From NCBI GenBank assembly GCA_963585895.1, contig OY757904.1:158895626-158959625 (forward strand): DNA of 64,000 nucleotides, in the 5' to 3' direction. Position 1 is the first letter of the stretch. The number at the start of each line of letters is the position of its first letter. Of the stretch, positions 21,547-33,189 are shown piece after piece. The stretch comes from Sepioteuthis lessoniana. Its lineage: Eukaryota; Mollusca; Cephalopoda; Myopsida; Loliginidae. Below the pieces are notes generated by a model. It was not told the DNA's origin and searched no databases. It was given only the letters and a program-made list of their open reading frames with translations. The position numbers and the translations under genes were made by a program.

Positions 21547-22015
21547 ATCAATCAATCAATTGAAAATTATAACCGAGGCAAGAAAAGGATTTTCGTTTGT
21601 ATAATGTCTCTTAAAACCAAAATGGTTTTCTTCCTTTGTCTTCATAAAAAAACATCTTGAGTATTCGAGGTTTTTCTTGTTTTGTACGTGTGCGTCCTCG
21701 TAAATCGGTGGTCCTCAATTTTTCCAGTGATCTTTTTTGAAAAGAAACAAGTAAACTCACAAGGTAACAATAATAATTTATTAATGTGATATCTGATGTT
21801 TGCAATCACAAAAGTCGTTATATCAATGTTAAATGTAAAAGTTGATAGAAGCAGCACATAAGATGAATGATGATTTAACATTTGCGGATGCAGCATACTC
21901 TTTACATGCTTTATTTGGGAGAAAAACTTTTGACAATGCTAAGTTGTGCTAAACATGGTGAGATTGGTTAGCTCCTTCAGTTATCCTGGTGGAAGAACTT
22001 ATTGCTTACAAAATT

Positions 22016-22049
<34 letters not shown>

Positions 22050-22084
22050 CATATATATACATGTATATATATAGTAAAAAAAAA
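21547..22084. other. AT-rich sequence with (CA)n
   Basis: (CA)n at 22015-22050 followed by short (TA) runs. The overlapping minus frames at 21611-21896 show no family. Confidence 0.45.
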
Positions 22085-22315
22085 GTAAAGTTGGGGACCG
22101 TAGTCGTGGGCGACCAGAAGGCTCCCTTTGCAGTAGCTACAACACAAAGGTGTAGGAGAGGGTGCAACTCCTTTCCCTGGATTGCTCCACTTTACCCTTG
22201 ATAACCTTATAGTGCTGAGTGTTAAGCAAGGAGGTATCAAGCACCATTTTTAAAGTCTTTGGTATGACGCGACCAGGGATTGAACCCAGGTCTCCCGGAC
22301 CATTGGCGAACACAA
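22085..22315 (-). repeat. SINE family A copy
   Basis: 'ttggggaccgtagtcg' through 'cccggaccattggcgaacac'. The tRNA-like head is cut off at the right end, where a pyrimidine-rich run begins. Confidence 0.9.
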
Positions 22316-22744
22316 TTTTTTTGTTACTTTTTCTGCTTTTCTTATTTCTTTTTCTTTTTCTTTATTGTTGCTTTCGGGGGTTTTGTGGGGTTTTGTGGGG
22401 TTTTTGTGTTTTTATACCTGAAATTGTAAAATAAATCTTCATTTCAAGAAAATTAATATTTCTTGATTTAATCGTTAACTATTTTTTTTTTTTTTTGCAT
22501 CAGTTCAGTTCTGTAGTAGTAATAACAAACAGTAATCAGTTTTATTTCTAAATTTGGCTATAGAGAAATTATAAGATCCGAAATAAAAGTACGTAAAGCA
22601 ACATTTTAATAAATAATAGATAATTACTAATTCAAATTGAATTTTACTTTTAAGTCCACACTGACTTGGAGCGGTAGTACCTTGAACTGTTCTGTCTTTT
22701 ACTGGGGATTATAATCTGTATTAAATAGAATTATTAGTGTTAAA
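22316..22744. other. Low-complexity and AT-rich sequence
   Basis: T-rich tract, then repeats of 'ttttgtgggg'. Nothing coding. Confidence 0.4.
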
Positions 22745-22920
22745 TAGAAATACTTGACCCATTTAACTATGCGCAAACAAATGATCTCTGGCTCGTTTAA
22801 AAATGTTGCGTACAAACTATTCGTTTACAAATAATATATGCATGAACAGGATTTAGCATAAAATAACCTACAATGGTTGATATGCTATAAAACATAACCA
22901 ACCAACCAACCAACCAAAAA
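22745..22920 (-). repeat. Family C-related fragment
   Basis: 'aataacctacaatggttgatatgctataaaac' and nearby AT-rich motifs match the right end of the copy at 59868-60360. A run of 'aacc' repeats follows. Confidence 0.5.
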
Positions 22921-23764
22921 TAAATTTATTTCAAGTATTTATCCACCAAAAGTAGAAACTGAAATATTTGACTTGATGTTTCTCCTGATCAATGACTGGT
23001 ATGACACCACTAAAGTTTGTCTGATAGAAAGATTTGCTTGTGTAATTGTTCAATCTTCACTAAATACCCCATTGTATAACCTTCAATCACAACTAGAAAT
23101 ATTTTAGTTTGTCTCGTAATTGAGATATTGCGCATTTTCTACAAACGTAAAAATCGGTTGATTTTTAACGTATCCCTAACCCACGCTCTTGACATTAGAA
23201 GACTGGCGCAACACAATCTTTCTTCCCTCATTTGACCCAATAAAGTACCAGGCTAATCCTAGTATCTAATAATAATTAACATTTTACTTGTGATAATCTC
23301 TTGGCCAAACTACAATTAATTAATGTTCATTTGGTACAAGAAAAAGACATGAATCTACTTCTCTTGTTTTATCTGATTGCAAGTAAATTTTTACGAATTT
23401 TCAACAGCGTACATGCTAAATTAATTCACTTCAGTCATAGCTTGTGACTTAGGGGCCCGAAGAAAGTTAACCTCTTAATGGAGGGGCCTCCAACATTTTG
23501 TTAGATTTCTTATTGTTTCGTCAGTAAAAATGCAGTAGATGAACAACTTTTGAGGACCCCATTCATTAGGCCGTAGTCTCATCCTTAGCTACGCCTTTCA
23601 CGTCGTCCATTTGCGCAGCTAAATCAATTTTATCATTAGGCTAATCATTTTGATTCTCTCAAAATATTTCAAAAGAAATTTTTAAGTTGATATCCAAGTT
23701 TTGCCATTAAAGATTTGCATTATTTTCATAGATGCATATGTAAAGATACAATGAATACTTTTCT
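22921..23764. other. AT-rich sequence, nothing recognised
   Basis: No open frame of note and no repeat match found. Confidence 0.4.
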
Positions 23765-23974
23765 TAGTTGTTTAAATTTCTGAGACGAAGCTTGTTGATT
23801 TTTATCATTAAGGGATTTCGGACTATTGTCTTCATCTTTATTGTTATTTCCACAACATTTCGGCCGATATGTCCTCCGGCCTTCTTCAGGTGTTTGTCGA
23901 ACTCGGGAACCTTCATGGAACTTCGAACTACGTCCTTTATTGAATCCACGGGGGTCACCTTTTCTGCAAGACAC
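23765..23974 (-). repeat. SINE-like conserved domain, inverted arm
   Basis: Read minus it contains 'ctgaagaaggccggaggac', 'ggccgaaatgttgtgg' and 'ataaagatgaagacaatag'. The same core is present at 52300-52460 and twice at 55018-55355. The 70-82 codon frames on both strands are this repeat. Confidence 0.85.
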
Positions 23975-24110
23975 ATAGCGTAACGGTTATATGCGTTGGT
24001 TCCCTAAGCTTCTAAGGAGACAATCATCTGGAGGTTGCAGGTTCAATCCTGACTGCAGGTGAGTAACAATACAGAAATACTCAACACTTGTACCCGGTTA
24101 TGGCTAACAG
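23975..24110 (+). repeat. tRNA-like head of the domain family (family E)
   Basis: 'tagcgtaacggttatatgcg' with a B box 'ggttcaatcctga' and the follow-on 'cccggttatggctaacagaattt'. It matches 52143-52290. It is joined to an oppositely oriented domain arm on its left, as at 52140. Confidence 0.75.
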
Positions 24111-24503
24111 AATTTACTCACAGTTACATGTCAAAATAGTTCTATGTTATACAATTCAGTTTAGTGTAAATACAGTTTCAACAGTTTCGCAGTTTAAATG
24201 TAAGTACGGTTTAATTGTCAAAAACATTTCTATTTTAAGCTATTCTGTTTAGTCAAACACTTCAGTTTAGCATAAGTATGCCGTTAGTTCTATTTAACCC
24301 ATAGATAGGGCCCAATCAGATGCTACCACGCTGGGGCAGAGTGGACCTAGGAACAATGGCAATGAAGGGGTACTCCGTATTCCCCAAAGCCCCAACATTA
24401 CTGGGACCTCACTATCAGACTGTTTAGTGTCATATCGAGGACACTCGTTGGGGGGGGGGGGGTGTTACCCCTCTGCAGAGAAGCAGTCGGTGTATTCTAC
24501 AGT
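24111..24503 (+). repeat. Family C repeat, variant C2
   Basis: 'catgtcaaaatagttctat' and 'cagtttagcataagta' match the minus copy at 59868-60360. It ends with the common 3' block ('agagtggacct', 'atggcaatgaaggggtact', 'catcagactg'-like). Confidence 0.8.
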
Positions 24504-26022
24504 AAGTAAAAGGAAGAGCACTGCAACAGCTAAACTAAAAGCTGCCAACCAAGAACGAATACACTTATGGAAAGAATATTTCAAGAATCTGCTTGGAAAA
24601 TACCCTAAAGTTACGGATGAACCTATCACGAAAATTATTGATAATCAACTTGACATCAAACTAGGACAGTTTACTCAAGCAGAACTCGACGCAGAGCTAA
24701 CAAAAATTAAAAACAAAAAGTTGCCGGTTTTGATGAAATACCCCCAAAAGTATGGAAAACAAGGAAATTCGACAACATACGGCCCAGATACTGCAACGCC
24801 GTATATAACCAGAACACAAAAGACATATGGACTAAGGGCTGCATCCTCCCTTTTCTCGAGAAGGGTGACCTCGGAATAGCCAAGAACTACCGAGATATAA
24901 CACTTACTTTTATAGAAGCCCAGATTTACAATTCTCAGCCACTCTACTGCATTGAATCTGAAATTGGGAAAATTCTAAGGAAGAATCAAAATGGCTTTGG
25001 GAGAAATCGTTTCATGAAAAATTTTGACAATCCGTCAAATTTTAGGAGTTCGTGCAAAAAAACTTGAGGCGACACTCTTATTTGTAGATTTCTCTAAGGC
25101 ATTCGATTCCTTGCAAAGAGGGAGGATGGAGCAAATACTTTTAGCCTATGGTCTCCACAAAGAAACCATCACAGCCATAATGATGCTCTATAAAAACACA
25201 AAAGTAAAAGTTCGCACACCGAATGGCAACATAGACTTCTTTGACATTGTCGTGGGTGTGCTGCAAATGCAAGAAGCAGACGATATCTCGCATAAACTAT
25301 TATGGACGTGGACTTCGCTCATTACATAGTGCATCTGGCAAATACACCCACACTGGCCGAATCTCTGCGGCATAGTCTGGAACGGGCAGTAGTTGGCATA
25401 GGTCTCCATGTGTAAGCAGACAAAACAGAGCTTTAATTAAAGAGGCGACATCTCCACACTAAACGGTGGTTCTCTGAAACTAGTGGACAAGTTTACCTAC
25501 CAAGGAACCAGTGTTTCATCAACCGAAAATTACATCAAAACGTGACTAGTGAAGGCATGAACTGCTATCGATACGTTATCGGTCATATGGAAAACATCTA
25601 TCCGATAAGATAAAACGCAATTTTTTCCAAGCAGTCGTGTCAGTACTACAAAAAGGATACACTACATGGAGAAAGAGCTTGACGGTAATTGCACAAGAAT
25701 GCTACGAGCTATATTGAACAAATCCTGGCGGCAACATCCCACAAAACAGCTGTACAGCCACCTACCGACCATCTCGAAAACCATCCAAAATTAGATGAAC
25801 AAGATATGCGGGACACTGCTGGAGATGTATGGACGAACACATAAGAGATGTTCTCCTATAAACCCCGTCACACGGACGATCAAGTGTTGGAAGACCAGCT
25901 AGAAATCATCTACAACAGATCTGTGCAGACACAGAATGTAGCCTGGAAGACCTGCCGGGAGCGATGGACGATAGAGACGAATGGTGCGAGAGGGCCAGGG
26001 AAATCCGTGCTTGCGGTATGAC

Positions 26023-26054
<32 letters not shown>
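24504..26054 (+). pseudogene. LINE-1-type ORF2 relic (non-LTR RT), family 1
   Basis: A non-LTR retrotransposon copies itself by target-primed reverse transcription. Legible pieces are a linker region (24530-24780, 'NQERIHLWKEYFKNLLG'), an RT finger/palm segment (25060-25260, 'LLFVDFSKAFDSLQRGRMEQ' and 'AIMMLYKNTKVKVRTPNG'), then, after an internal deletion, 'ANTPTLAESLRHSLERA', and a C-terminal region with 'TRYAGHCWRCMDEHIRDV' (25790-25850). The RT D-D box (normally ADD) near 25290-25330 is rearranged and frameshifted. Several stops are present. It ends in an (ATG)n tail at 26020-26054, as does the fragment at 58388. 'LINE-1-type' here means simply the first LINE family of this window. The clade is not assigned. 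Confidence 0.9.
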
Positions 26055-26116
26055 ATATATTAGTTAGGATAGTGTAATGATATTTTTCTATAATCTGTTC
26101 AATAAATATCTTCGCG

Positions 26117-26330
26117 GGGAGACCCCGTGGGGCTATGGGTAAAGTGCAGGACATCGTAGTAAGTGAGTTCGAACTCCAGTCTTATTTTTACGTTGCCTTT
26201 CAGGCTAATGCCCTTTGGAAAGGTAAGAACCCCCTTATCCCCCAGCAATGGGTTAAATGGTACCGCCTACTGTTCTACAAGGATGGCCTTGGCATTAAAT
26301 AATCTGCAGAGACTAAAAATGCCATTAAAA
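26117..26330 (+). repeat. SINE family B copy
   Basis: Head 'ccccgtggggctatggg', B box 'gagttcgaactccagtc', body 'ggaaaggtaagaaccccc' and 'ttctacaaggatgg', end 'aaaatgccattaaaac'. One of the better-preserved B copies. Confidence 0.92.
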
Positions 26331-26397
26331 CAAAGAAAGAAATATCTCCCCTTCCACAAAGCATTTCTTATACCTTTACCAATACAATTTGGGAGAC

Positions 26398-26485
26398 TTA
26401 ACTAAATAAAGAGTACTAAATAAAGAGTACTAAATTAAGAGTACTAAATTAAGACTATTCAATTAAGAGTACTTAATTAATTCTT
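26398..26485. repeat. Short tandem repeat, about 15 bp
   Basis: The unit 'taaataaagagtac' or 'taaattaagagtac' occurs about five times. Confidence 0.9.
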
Positions 26486-26645
26486 GATGTTTGTATTTGT
26501 ATTGTGTTTTTCTTTATTAAAAAAATAGTGCTGTAAAAAAACTAACCTGTTTTTATTACTTGTTTTCCACAAAAGAAGATTATGGGAATTAGATGGGTAT
26601 ATCTATGCAACCGGGCATGTCAATCGAGTATTGTGATGTGTTGTG

Positions 26646-26676
<31 letters not shown>

Positions 26677-27182
26677 AAAAGAAACAAAGAAACAAAGAAC
26701 GTGATATTTTCTTTGGAATGCCATAAAATTATGGTGAATTGAGTGAGTAAGAAAAATGCTCAGTGTCCGATTATGGACATGACAATGTAAAAACGACTAA
26801 ACATTTTACAAATGGTGAGAAATAGGTAAAACACGTGTTTGAAAAAATTAGGATAACGCATTAACGGCAATAGAGAAACGTCTCATTGCTCAATTATTTT
26901 ATTTTATTTTATTTATTTGTTTTATTTTATTTTTATCTTTTTATTTCTTTTTCTTTTTTTGCTGTTTAGATACACTGAAAGGAAAAAATAAATTGAGAAA
27001 TTTCTTTTGGCAAAGCGAAAAGTGAAAATTTTATATGTTAAAAGTTGCACACCGGACATATATCACTTTAGAAGAATGAAAAACTGTAAGCTAGATTCGA
27101 AATTTGAATTAAATTAAATTTCTTTTTATCAGCGATTATTCTGTACTAAAACAAGAATAACAGCAACAAAATCTACAGTTTT
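26486..27182. other. AT-rich sequence with poly-A
   Basis: A 29-base A run at 26646-26674 and T-rich (ATTTT)n patches near 26900. No gene. Confidence 0.45.
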
Positions 27183-27535
27183 ACTTTGATGATGACTGTA
27201 TCCCCTGCCAAGAAGTTAGATCCCGGCCCTACCCAAAAAAGAGATGGCCTGGGTACCATACTAAACTGCAGCCGATGATAAAGCTGCAGTTCTAGAGATT
27301 TTAGGAGTGTCGAGTACCTCTTTATTGTCAGTACTCCGAGGTCTATTCTGACCCAGAGTGTTAGTAACAATTAGGGACCCCATTTATGGGTCAAATAGAT
27401 TTGTTTAAAAATTATTCGTATTCGATAGGACTGAATAAAAAAAAAAGCTCTTATGAAACAACTACACAAAACATGAAAATATCAACATACAATGTATGCG
27501 ATTCCCTAACCTCCAGGCTAACTCTAGAGAGGGTG
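27183..27535 (-). repeat. Family C repeat copy
   Basis: Read minus: 'gatttgacccataaatggg', 'ctctgggtcagaatagacct', 'ctctagaactgcag', 'ggggatacag'. The left end is the family 3' end. The 5' block is represented at 27480-27535 ('gcgattccctaacctc'). Confidence 0.8.
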
Positions 27536-27597
27536 ACATCTTAAATCTTGCTTGGAGAATTGGTGTAAGATGATTGTGATGTTCCTTTTTCTTCTTT

Positions 27598-27825
27598 GTT
27601 TAGTGGCATATCAACCTTCAAAGGTTATTTAATGCCCAACCCATCCTTGTTGAAGAACAGTAGAAGTGCCCTTTAACCAATAACTGGGGAGACCAGGGTG
27701 TTTATATCTTTCTCAAAGGCATTAGCCTGAAAGTGAACGTTTTAACGCGATTGGAATTCGAACTCTCTTACAACAATGTGGCAGTCCAGAACGTTAACCG
27801 GACACACGTCCTTTTCTAATGTTTC
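27598..27825 (-). repeat. SINE family B copy
   Basis: 'tggcatatcaaccttcaaaggt' (3' end) through 'aattcgaactctcttac' (B box) to the head at about 27810. Confidence 0.88.
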
Positions 27826-27904
27826 ATTCGTCAATGTGAGGAGATCCAACCTGCATTAAAACCCAGCATTCGAAATGTCAATGACGCTACTACTTTAGCC
27901 ATTA

Positions 27905-28432
27905 GGCAGATTTCCGAGAATATCACTGACACTTTCATGTTCCCAGCTTTTTCAGCTCTCTGGCAAAATCCAATTATTTGTCAATCTTTTTGCTTTCTTT
28001 TATTTTCTCTGTGGTCTGCTGGAACAGTAAAATCCCCTTTTCTTTTCGTAGGGATTGGATAATCCATCTGTATCTCAGATAATTTTATGCGTCTCATTGT
28101 CTAGAACGGATTCTAGTTGGTGCATATACCATTTGTTATTATGGTCAAATTTTAATCTCTTGCACAGTTCCCAGTGGGTTACTTTTCCCATCCAGTCATT
28201 ATTATTATTTAGTTTATGTATATACCATTTGTTAGTATGGTCAAATTTTAATCTCTGGTACAGTTCCCAGTGGTTTACCTTTCCCACCCAGTCATTATTA
28301 TTATTTGGTCTGTGTATATACCATTTGTTAGTATGATCAAATTTTAATCTCTTGCACTGTTCCTAGTGGGTCACCTTTCTTACTCAATCGTGTATAGTCT
28401 CATAATTCTTTTGTGCCAGCTTGCTGCAATCG
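27905..28432 (-). pseudogene. LINE family 2, 5'-truncated C-terminal copy
   Basis: Read minus, it starts at 'CSKLAQKNYE', in the C-terminal region of LINE family 2, then repeats the block 'KVTHWELCKRLKFDHNNKWY' three times. It continues through 'VPADHREN' and 'NMKVSV' near 27930. It lies directly downstream of the larger copy at 28433-31680, in the same orientation. The inner part is a 96-bp tandem triplication in frame (32 codons). No function is expected. Confidence 0.82.
28121..28400. repeat. 96-bp tandem repeat inside LINE relic
   Basis: 'tg(c/t)atataccatttgtta' recurs at 28121, 28217 and 28313, an exact 96-bp period, almost three units. Being a multiple of 3 it keeps the LINE frame. Units carry 'attattattatt', which is absent from the parallel copy at 28850-28950, so the duplication arose in this copy. 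Confidence 0.92.
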
Positions 28433-31400
28433 TTTATTATGGAGTCTGATTGACAGCAAGACTTCTCAGATCGCCAGAACTCTTCTCAGTATTCTAGCGG
28501 ATCTGAACAATGCTGTAGTCTAAATGGTCTCGATTCGTCCTTTGTTTTCCAACTCTTCTAGTCCCCTTTCCAAGCCTTTTTGGACCGTTCCAAGCGCACT
28601 AATTACAAATGATATCACCATCACCGTTATGTTCCCCAACTTTTTTTAGTTCTCAGGCAAGGTCTAAGTACTTATCTCTCTTTTCACTTTCTTTGATTTT
28701 CTCTCTGTGCTTCGCTGGCAAAATCCACTTAGTGATAAGTTCTCTGACGTTTTTTTTCTTTTTTGTTAACTATCACTTAGTCTGGTCTTCTGGCCAGGAT
28801 TAAGTGCTCAAATATCACAAAACCCTAAAGAATTTTATGCGTCTCATTCTCTCGGATGGATTCTGGTTTGTGCATATACCATCCGGTAGAACGGTCAAAT
28901 TTCAATTTCTTGCACAATTCCCAGTGGATCACCAGTCCTACTCAGATGTGCCTATATTTGCTTATCATGTGATTAATCGTTTCGTCTTTGTCATTGTTAC
29001 CACATAATCTACACAAGCTATTCTGTTGCATATTATCGATTTTGGCTTTAATATATAATTGGTCCTTATGGCGTTTTTCTGTGCTGCTATTAAAAGACAT
29101 TCAAATCTTTTCTAAAGGTTTTTCATTCGTAACCATTCCAAGATTTTATCGTGTGAGTTTGTCGTTTGAAATATCCATTCCTCCCATTTTTGTTCCCTTG
29201 TTTTTGTTCTCTGTTTCTATGTTGTCAGTGCTGTTACTGGCCACTATAATTTACCTTTCTTTGCTTGTTTTAATGTTCTCCTCGTAACGATGCATCCACG
29301 CAATTCTCAATGTTGGTGGGTCCTCTTCCAAATTTTCTTGACACATATAGTATATCTATGTCATCCCTCGAATGCCTTGGGCCTAGTCATTAACTTTTTT
29401 GTACTCTGGTCCATTTGTGTGAATTCCTCCAGTGTTCATTTTAAGAATGGTCTCGAATATGTTACAAAGAAGATTGCTTCGGTGCTTATTCCTTTGATGA
29501 GATTTCATGAGTTTTTCGTTTGTTTGTCAGCAGTACTCTTATTTTTTTCTTTCCTTTCTGCTTCTTTAATGGTGTCCGCTTCCAGTATTCTCAAATATTA
29601 GTAATTTTCATTTTTTCCAAGTATTCTGATGCTTTCTTGATTTCTTTATATGTCTTTTCCCACTTCTCACTATGAGCAAGGTATATTTTTCTATGCCAAA
29701 TTCCATTCCTATATCCTGGCTGTATATTCTTATTGTTTGTATCAGATTCTCCAGTTCTTTTGCATTTTTTGCAAATAGCTTCATGATGATTAATCTTTTC
29801 TTTTGATTTTGTAAATTTGTAGGCCTCAATGCATTTCCTAAATATGTGATTGAGTGGCATAATTACTATTACATATAGTTATCGCAAAAGTGCTTCTCTC
29901 TGGTTGATACTTCTCTGGATTTTCTCCACAGCTAAAGTTTTTCCTCCTACTGTTAATTCCACTTTACAGTTTGTCATGGCTTACTTGATGAATTTTATGA
30001 TTTGTCGGATATTTAGTACATTTTCTGACAATCTATTACCCGAGTCTGCGGGTCCATATCATAGAACTTTTTGAAGTCAATCCACGACATGGCTACATTT
30101 TTCCACTTTGCATTGTTCTCCTGAAGGGTAAGAACAGTTAATCGCTTGTTCCCCAGTGACATCTTTTTGTTCTTCGGGAATCAGCCCGTGGTATTCAAGC
30201 GAGTTATAGTTCTCCCTAATCTGTGCTGTCAGGATTTTCCACATCATCGGTAGTTACGTTATCAGTCTATATTTGCTGAGGATGATTCATTGTCGGGGGT
30301 CTTTCTGGATCACGGTAGTCTTTCTCTTAGTCATCCATTCGGGTATATTTGCTTCTTCTTGGCATCTTCTCAGTTGAAGAACCAGTATCTCATGGATGGA
30401 CGTGAATTTTGTATGCCATCATATCATGGCATTTTCCAATTCTTTCTTGAGTGTTGCTCTGAGCGATTACAAGTGTATGTCCACCTCCTGTCGTCCATAT
30501 TTGAGTCCTTGCAAGTCTTTTTCATGTTATTTATCTAATCGGTCTTTTCTGTAATGTTCTTTCAGTTTCTATATTTTACATCAAAATTGTTTTGCTTTCA
30601 ATGCATCCGGTTGTTAATTTGTCCTCGTGCATTCTCCGCCAATTTGTATTCAGAATTTTATTTGTTATTGTGGAAAATCTTGTTTTGTTCGTATTGGTTA
30701 ACCCTGTCCCGGTATCTTTTAAGTTTCCTTTCTTTGGCCAATATCCTTTGATTTATCCTTTCAAGTCTTATTGTCAGATTTATCTGCTGTTTTGTTTTGG
30801 ATTTTTCATTCCAACATAACCGGATGATTTTTTCCTTCTTTAGCATTTTTACTTGTTGTCGCAATTTCTTTACCTACCCTTCAAACCTAATTTTCCATCT
30901 CAGTTTTGTACTTCAGTTCGGGTTCCTTCAAGGAATACCGATTTTATCACAGATTAGTTTAACTCCTGGATAAACTAGCTCGTTTAGTTCAATTATACGT
31001 TGGGACATTTGTTTACGTTTTGACTTCTTTCCATTCTTGGTTCCTGAGGGATGGTAGTGTAGTCTTCTTTTAAGTATTTTTTTTCTTTTTTAACTCTACA
31101 TTTGTTAGGAATTCTTGTGTTAAAATTTGTTTCATAATGCTGGAGTCTGTGGCATTTCGACTATCAGGATTTTTCTTTCTAGTTCGGGTATGTGGCTGTG
31201 GCTTTTCAGTATTTAGTATTTCGATTCATGTGGAGGGATCTTATTCATATTTTTAATTATTTATTTGTCCATATATTTCTAACATTCTCAGGTCAGAAAA
31301 TGAGCTTTTCTTTTATATCATTCTAGCTTGGTAAGTAAGTCTTTCGCCTCTATTAAATCTAGTGGATTCAGCTTAAATTTCTGTTATTCTTTTTCTACGC

Positions 31401-31680
31401 CTTTTTTGTAGAATTGCTCTTAAAATAAAAGGGAAATACATTTTTGTTATATTCAGTAGTCCATTGTTTCTTTTGGCGTCTCTCAGTCGAGTGGTTGCAC
31501 AGGTCGTTGTTTGTGTACCTGAAATTAAAGCCGCCGACATTCGTAGGATGCCATTTAGGTCCCCCATGTTAGATATCAAGAGATCACCTGTCATCTGAGT
31601 CCAACGTTGATTTGGATTTGGATTCGTCATTTTCCATGGGTTGTATATTGTGACTATACCAGACCCAGAAATTGACATTT
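28433..31680 (-). pseudogene. LINE family 2, long decayed copy
   Basis: Read minus, the order fits one non-LTR retrotransposon ORF. There is a basic coiled linker near 30864-30658 ('RLERINQRILAKERKLKRY'). RT fragments follow at about 30400-29900 ('IPEWMTKRKTTVIQKDP', 'LPMMWKILTAQIRE'). Next is a palm region at 29860-29591 ('LFAKNAKELENLIQTIRIYS' and 'DIGMEFGIEK'). The C-terminal region at 28950-28450 includes 'HWELCKKLKFD'-like and 'RDKYLDLA' motifs. The stretch where the catalytic MDD should stand, just before 'KLFAKN' (about 29790), is missing. There are many stops and frameshifts. The segment beyond about 31000 is assigned only by continuity. Plus-strand frames here (28988-29601 and others) are antisense shadows. 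Confidence 0.82.
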
Positions 31681-32047
31681 ATCCATGTCTCCTACCTGGC
31701 AGAATTTGACACAAGATCTTTTTATAATGGGAATTTAGGGGATGGGTGAGACCGGGAACGAGCCGGGTCTTTTTACTGTGGGTCAATGCAGGTTATTATT
31801 TCACTAGGTTCAATGTGAACTATGTTAGTCATTGCTAAGTCTCCCGGCACGTATGCCAGGTTATCATAATCTGTACAGATGTGACCTGGTATTCTTACAA
31901 GAAAGATGACACTCAAGCAGGCCACAACCCCCCCAAAAAAAAATCTGGTTTCAAACTTACTAATTTTTAATATGTAAAAGTCCAACGATCACCTTTTTAA
32001 AAGTGTCTCGCATTTTTAAAAGAAACGCCTGAGGTTCATTCGTTCTT
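31681..32047. other. Unassigned sequence upstream of LINE 2
   Basis: A 70-codon minus frame at 31773-31985 reads like worn repeat coding sequence. It may be the 5' part of the LINE or another element. No family named. Confidence 0.35.
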
Positions 32048-32515
32048 TCTGCACTAAGGTTTCTTCACAAGCGCCTGGTTTAGTGCGCTGGGGTAGCTGG
32101 TTCATTTACGGAGCTCACCTAAAACAAGTGCCGACTTTTCGGCCAGTCTTTACATCTCCGCGGCTAGTCTAGAACTGACTTTTTTTTTTCGTTCTAGACC
32201 GCTCCCACAATAGAATCTATCACCAGATAGACTACCTGTTTAAGTGTGTTTTAGCCAATCATCACCCGATTGCTGCTGATAGATTCTATTTTTAGCTTTG
32301 GCGCTCTACCTGCTTTTATCAATGTTTGAATTTCGGAGTTACCTTCTGTTACATTCTTATTCGTTTCTACATTATTATTCTTGTAGCGTTTCTCTTTGTC
32401 ACTGTCTCTATGATCCTTATCATCGTGCCTCTCTCTCTCTCTCCTTTACGGCCTCAAATCCCAAGTCTAACCATAAATAATTCATTACTAAAATAATTGA
32501 CTAAAATCCCTAATT
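32048..32515 (+). repeat. Repeat family F, copy 2
   Basis: See 3480-3860. Extra insertions, including a (TC)n stretch near 32432, make this copy longer. Confidence 0.6.
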
Positions 32516-33189
32516 ACTCTTTCTTTTTCTCTCCCCTTTCTTTTCTGTAAACTGCCTCTTTCCACACTGTCCGTATCTGGAATTTTGTTTTCGAGACCCA
32601 ATGTCTTCATGGGTTTGACTAGATGTTATGTGGTTAAACTGGCCTTGTTCTTATTAAAATTCAACTAATCTGAGCAACAAATTATGAATTGAAGTTTTAA
32701 GTTTCTGTTGCAGCTATCAGAAACTCTAACAGCTCAAATAAAAACGTTGATGAACGAGAAAAAAAATCCCTTTGTATGTTATGTTTTTCGTTCGGGTAGA
32801 TAGTTGTTTTCAAGTTGGAAAATTGGGAGGTAATTAGAATAACGAAAATTGAAATCATCCCGGAAGATTTAAAAAAGTGAAGAAAAAAACCTTCATAATT
32901 TATAAACATTATACTCTCCATTTCTTTTTCTTCAAATAATAAAAATAAACTCGGCCAAGTCATTGCATCAAATCTAAAAAAATAGAACTAACATCCAGTC
33001 CTCAAGGCACGTGAAAATTAACACTTTTACGGATGTATTACCGAAGAGGTCATGTAACCAAAACAATACATTTTCTAACCAATTGTAATTGAGACCAAAA
33101 ATCTAAAATTTTGGTTACGCAGGAGCTGAACTGATTCTAATTTAAACAGCTGAGAAACCATTCACCAGTAATAACTTTCGGTCAAACAC
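32516..33189. other. AT-rich sequence, nothing recognised
   Basis: No gene. The 88-codon minus frame at 32697-32963 has no recognised motif. Confidence 0.4.

Noticed and set aside
28988..29601. Plus-strand hydrophobic frames of about 100 codons
   Set aside because: Antisense shadows of the minus-strand LINE family 2 relic.
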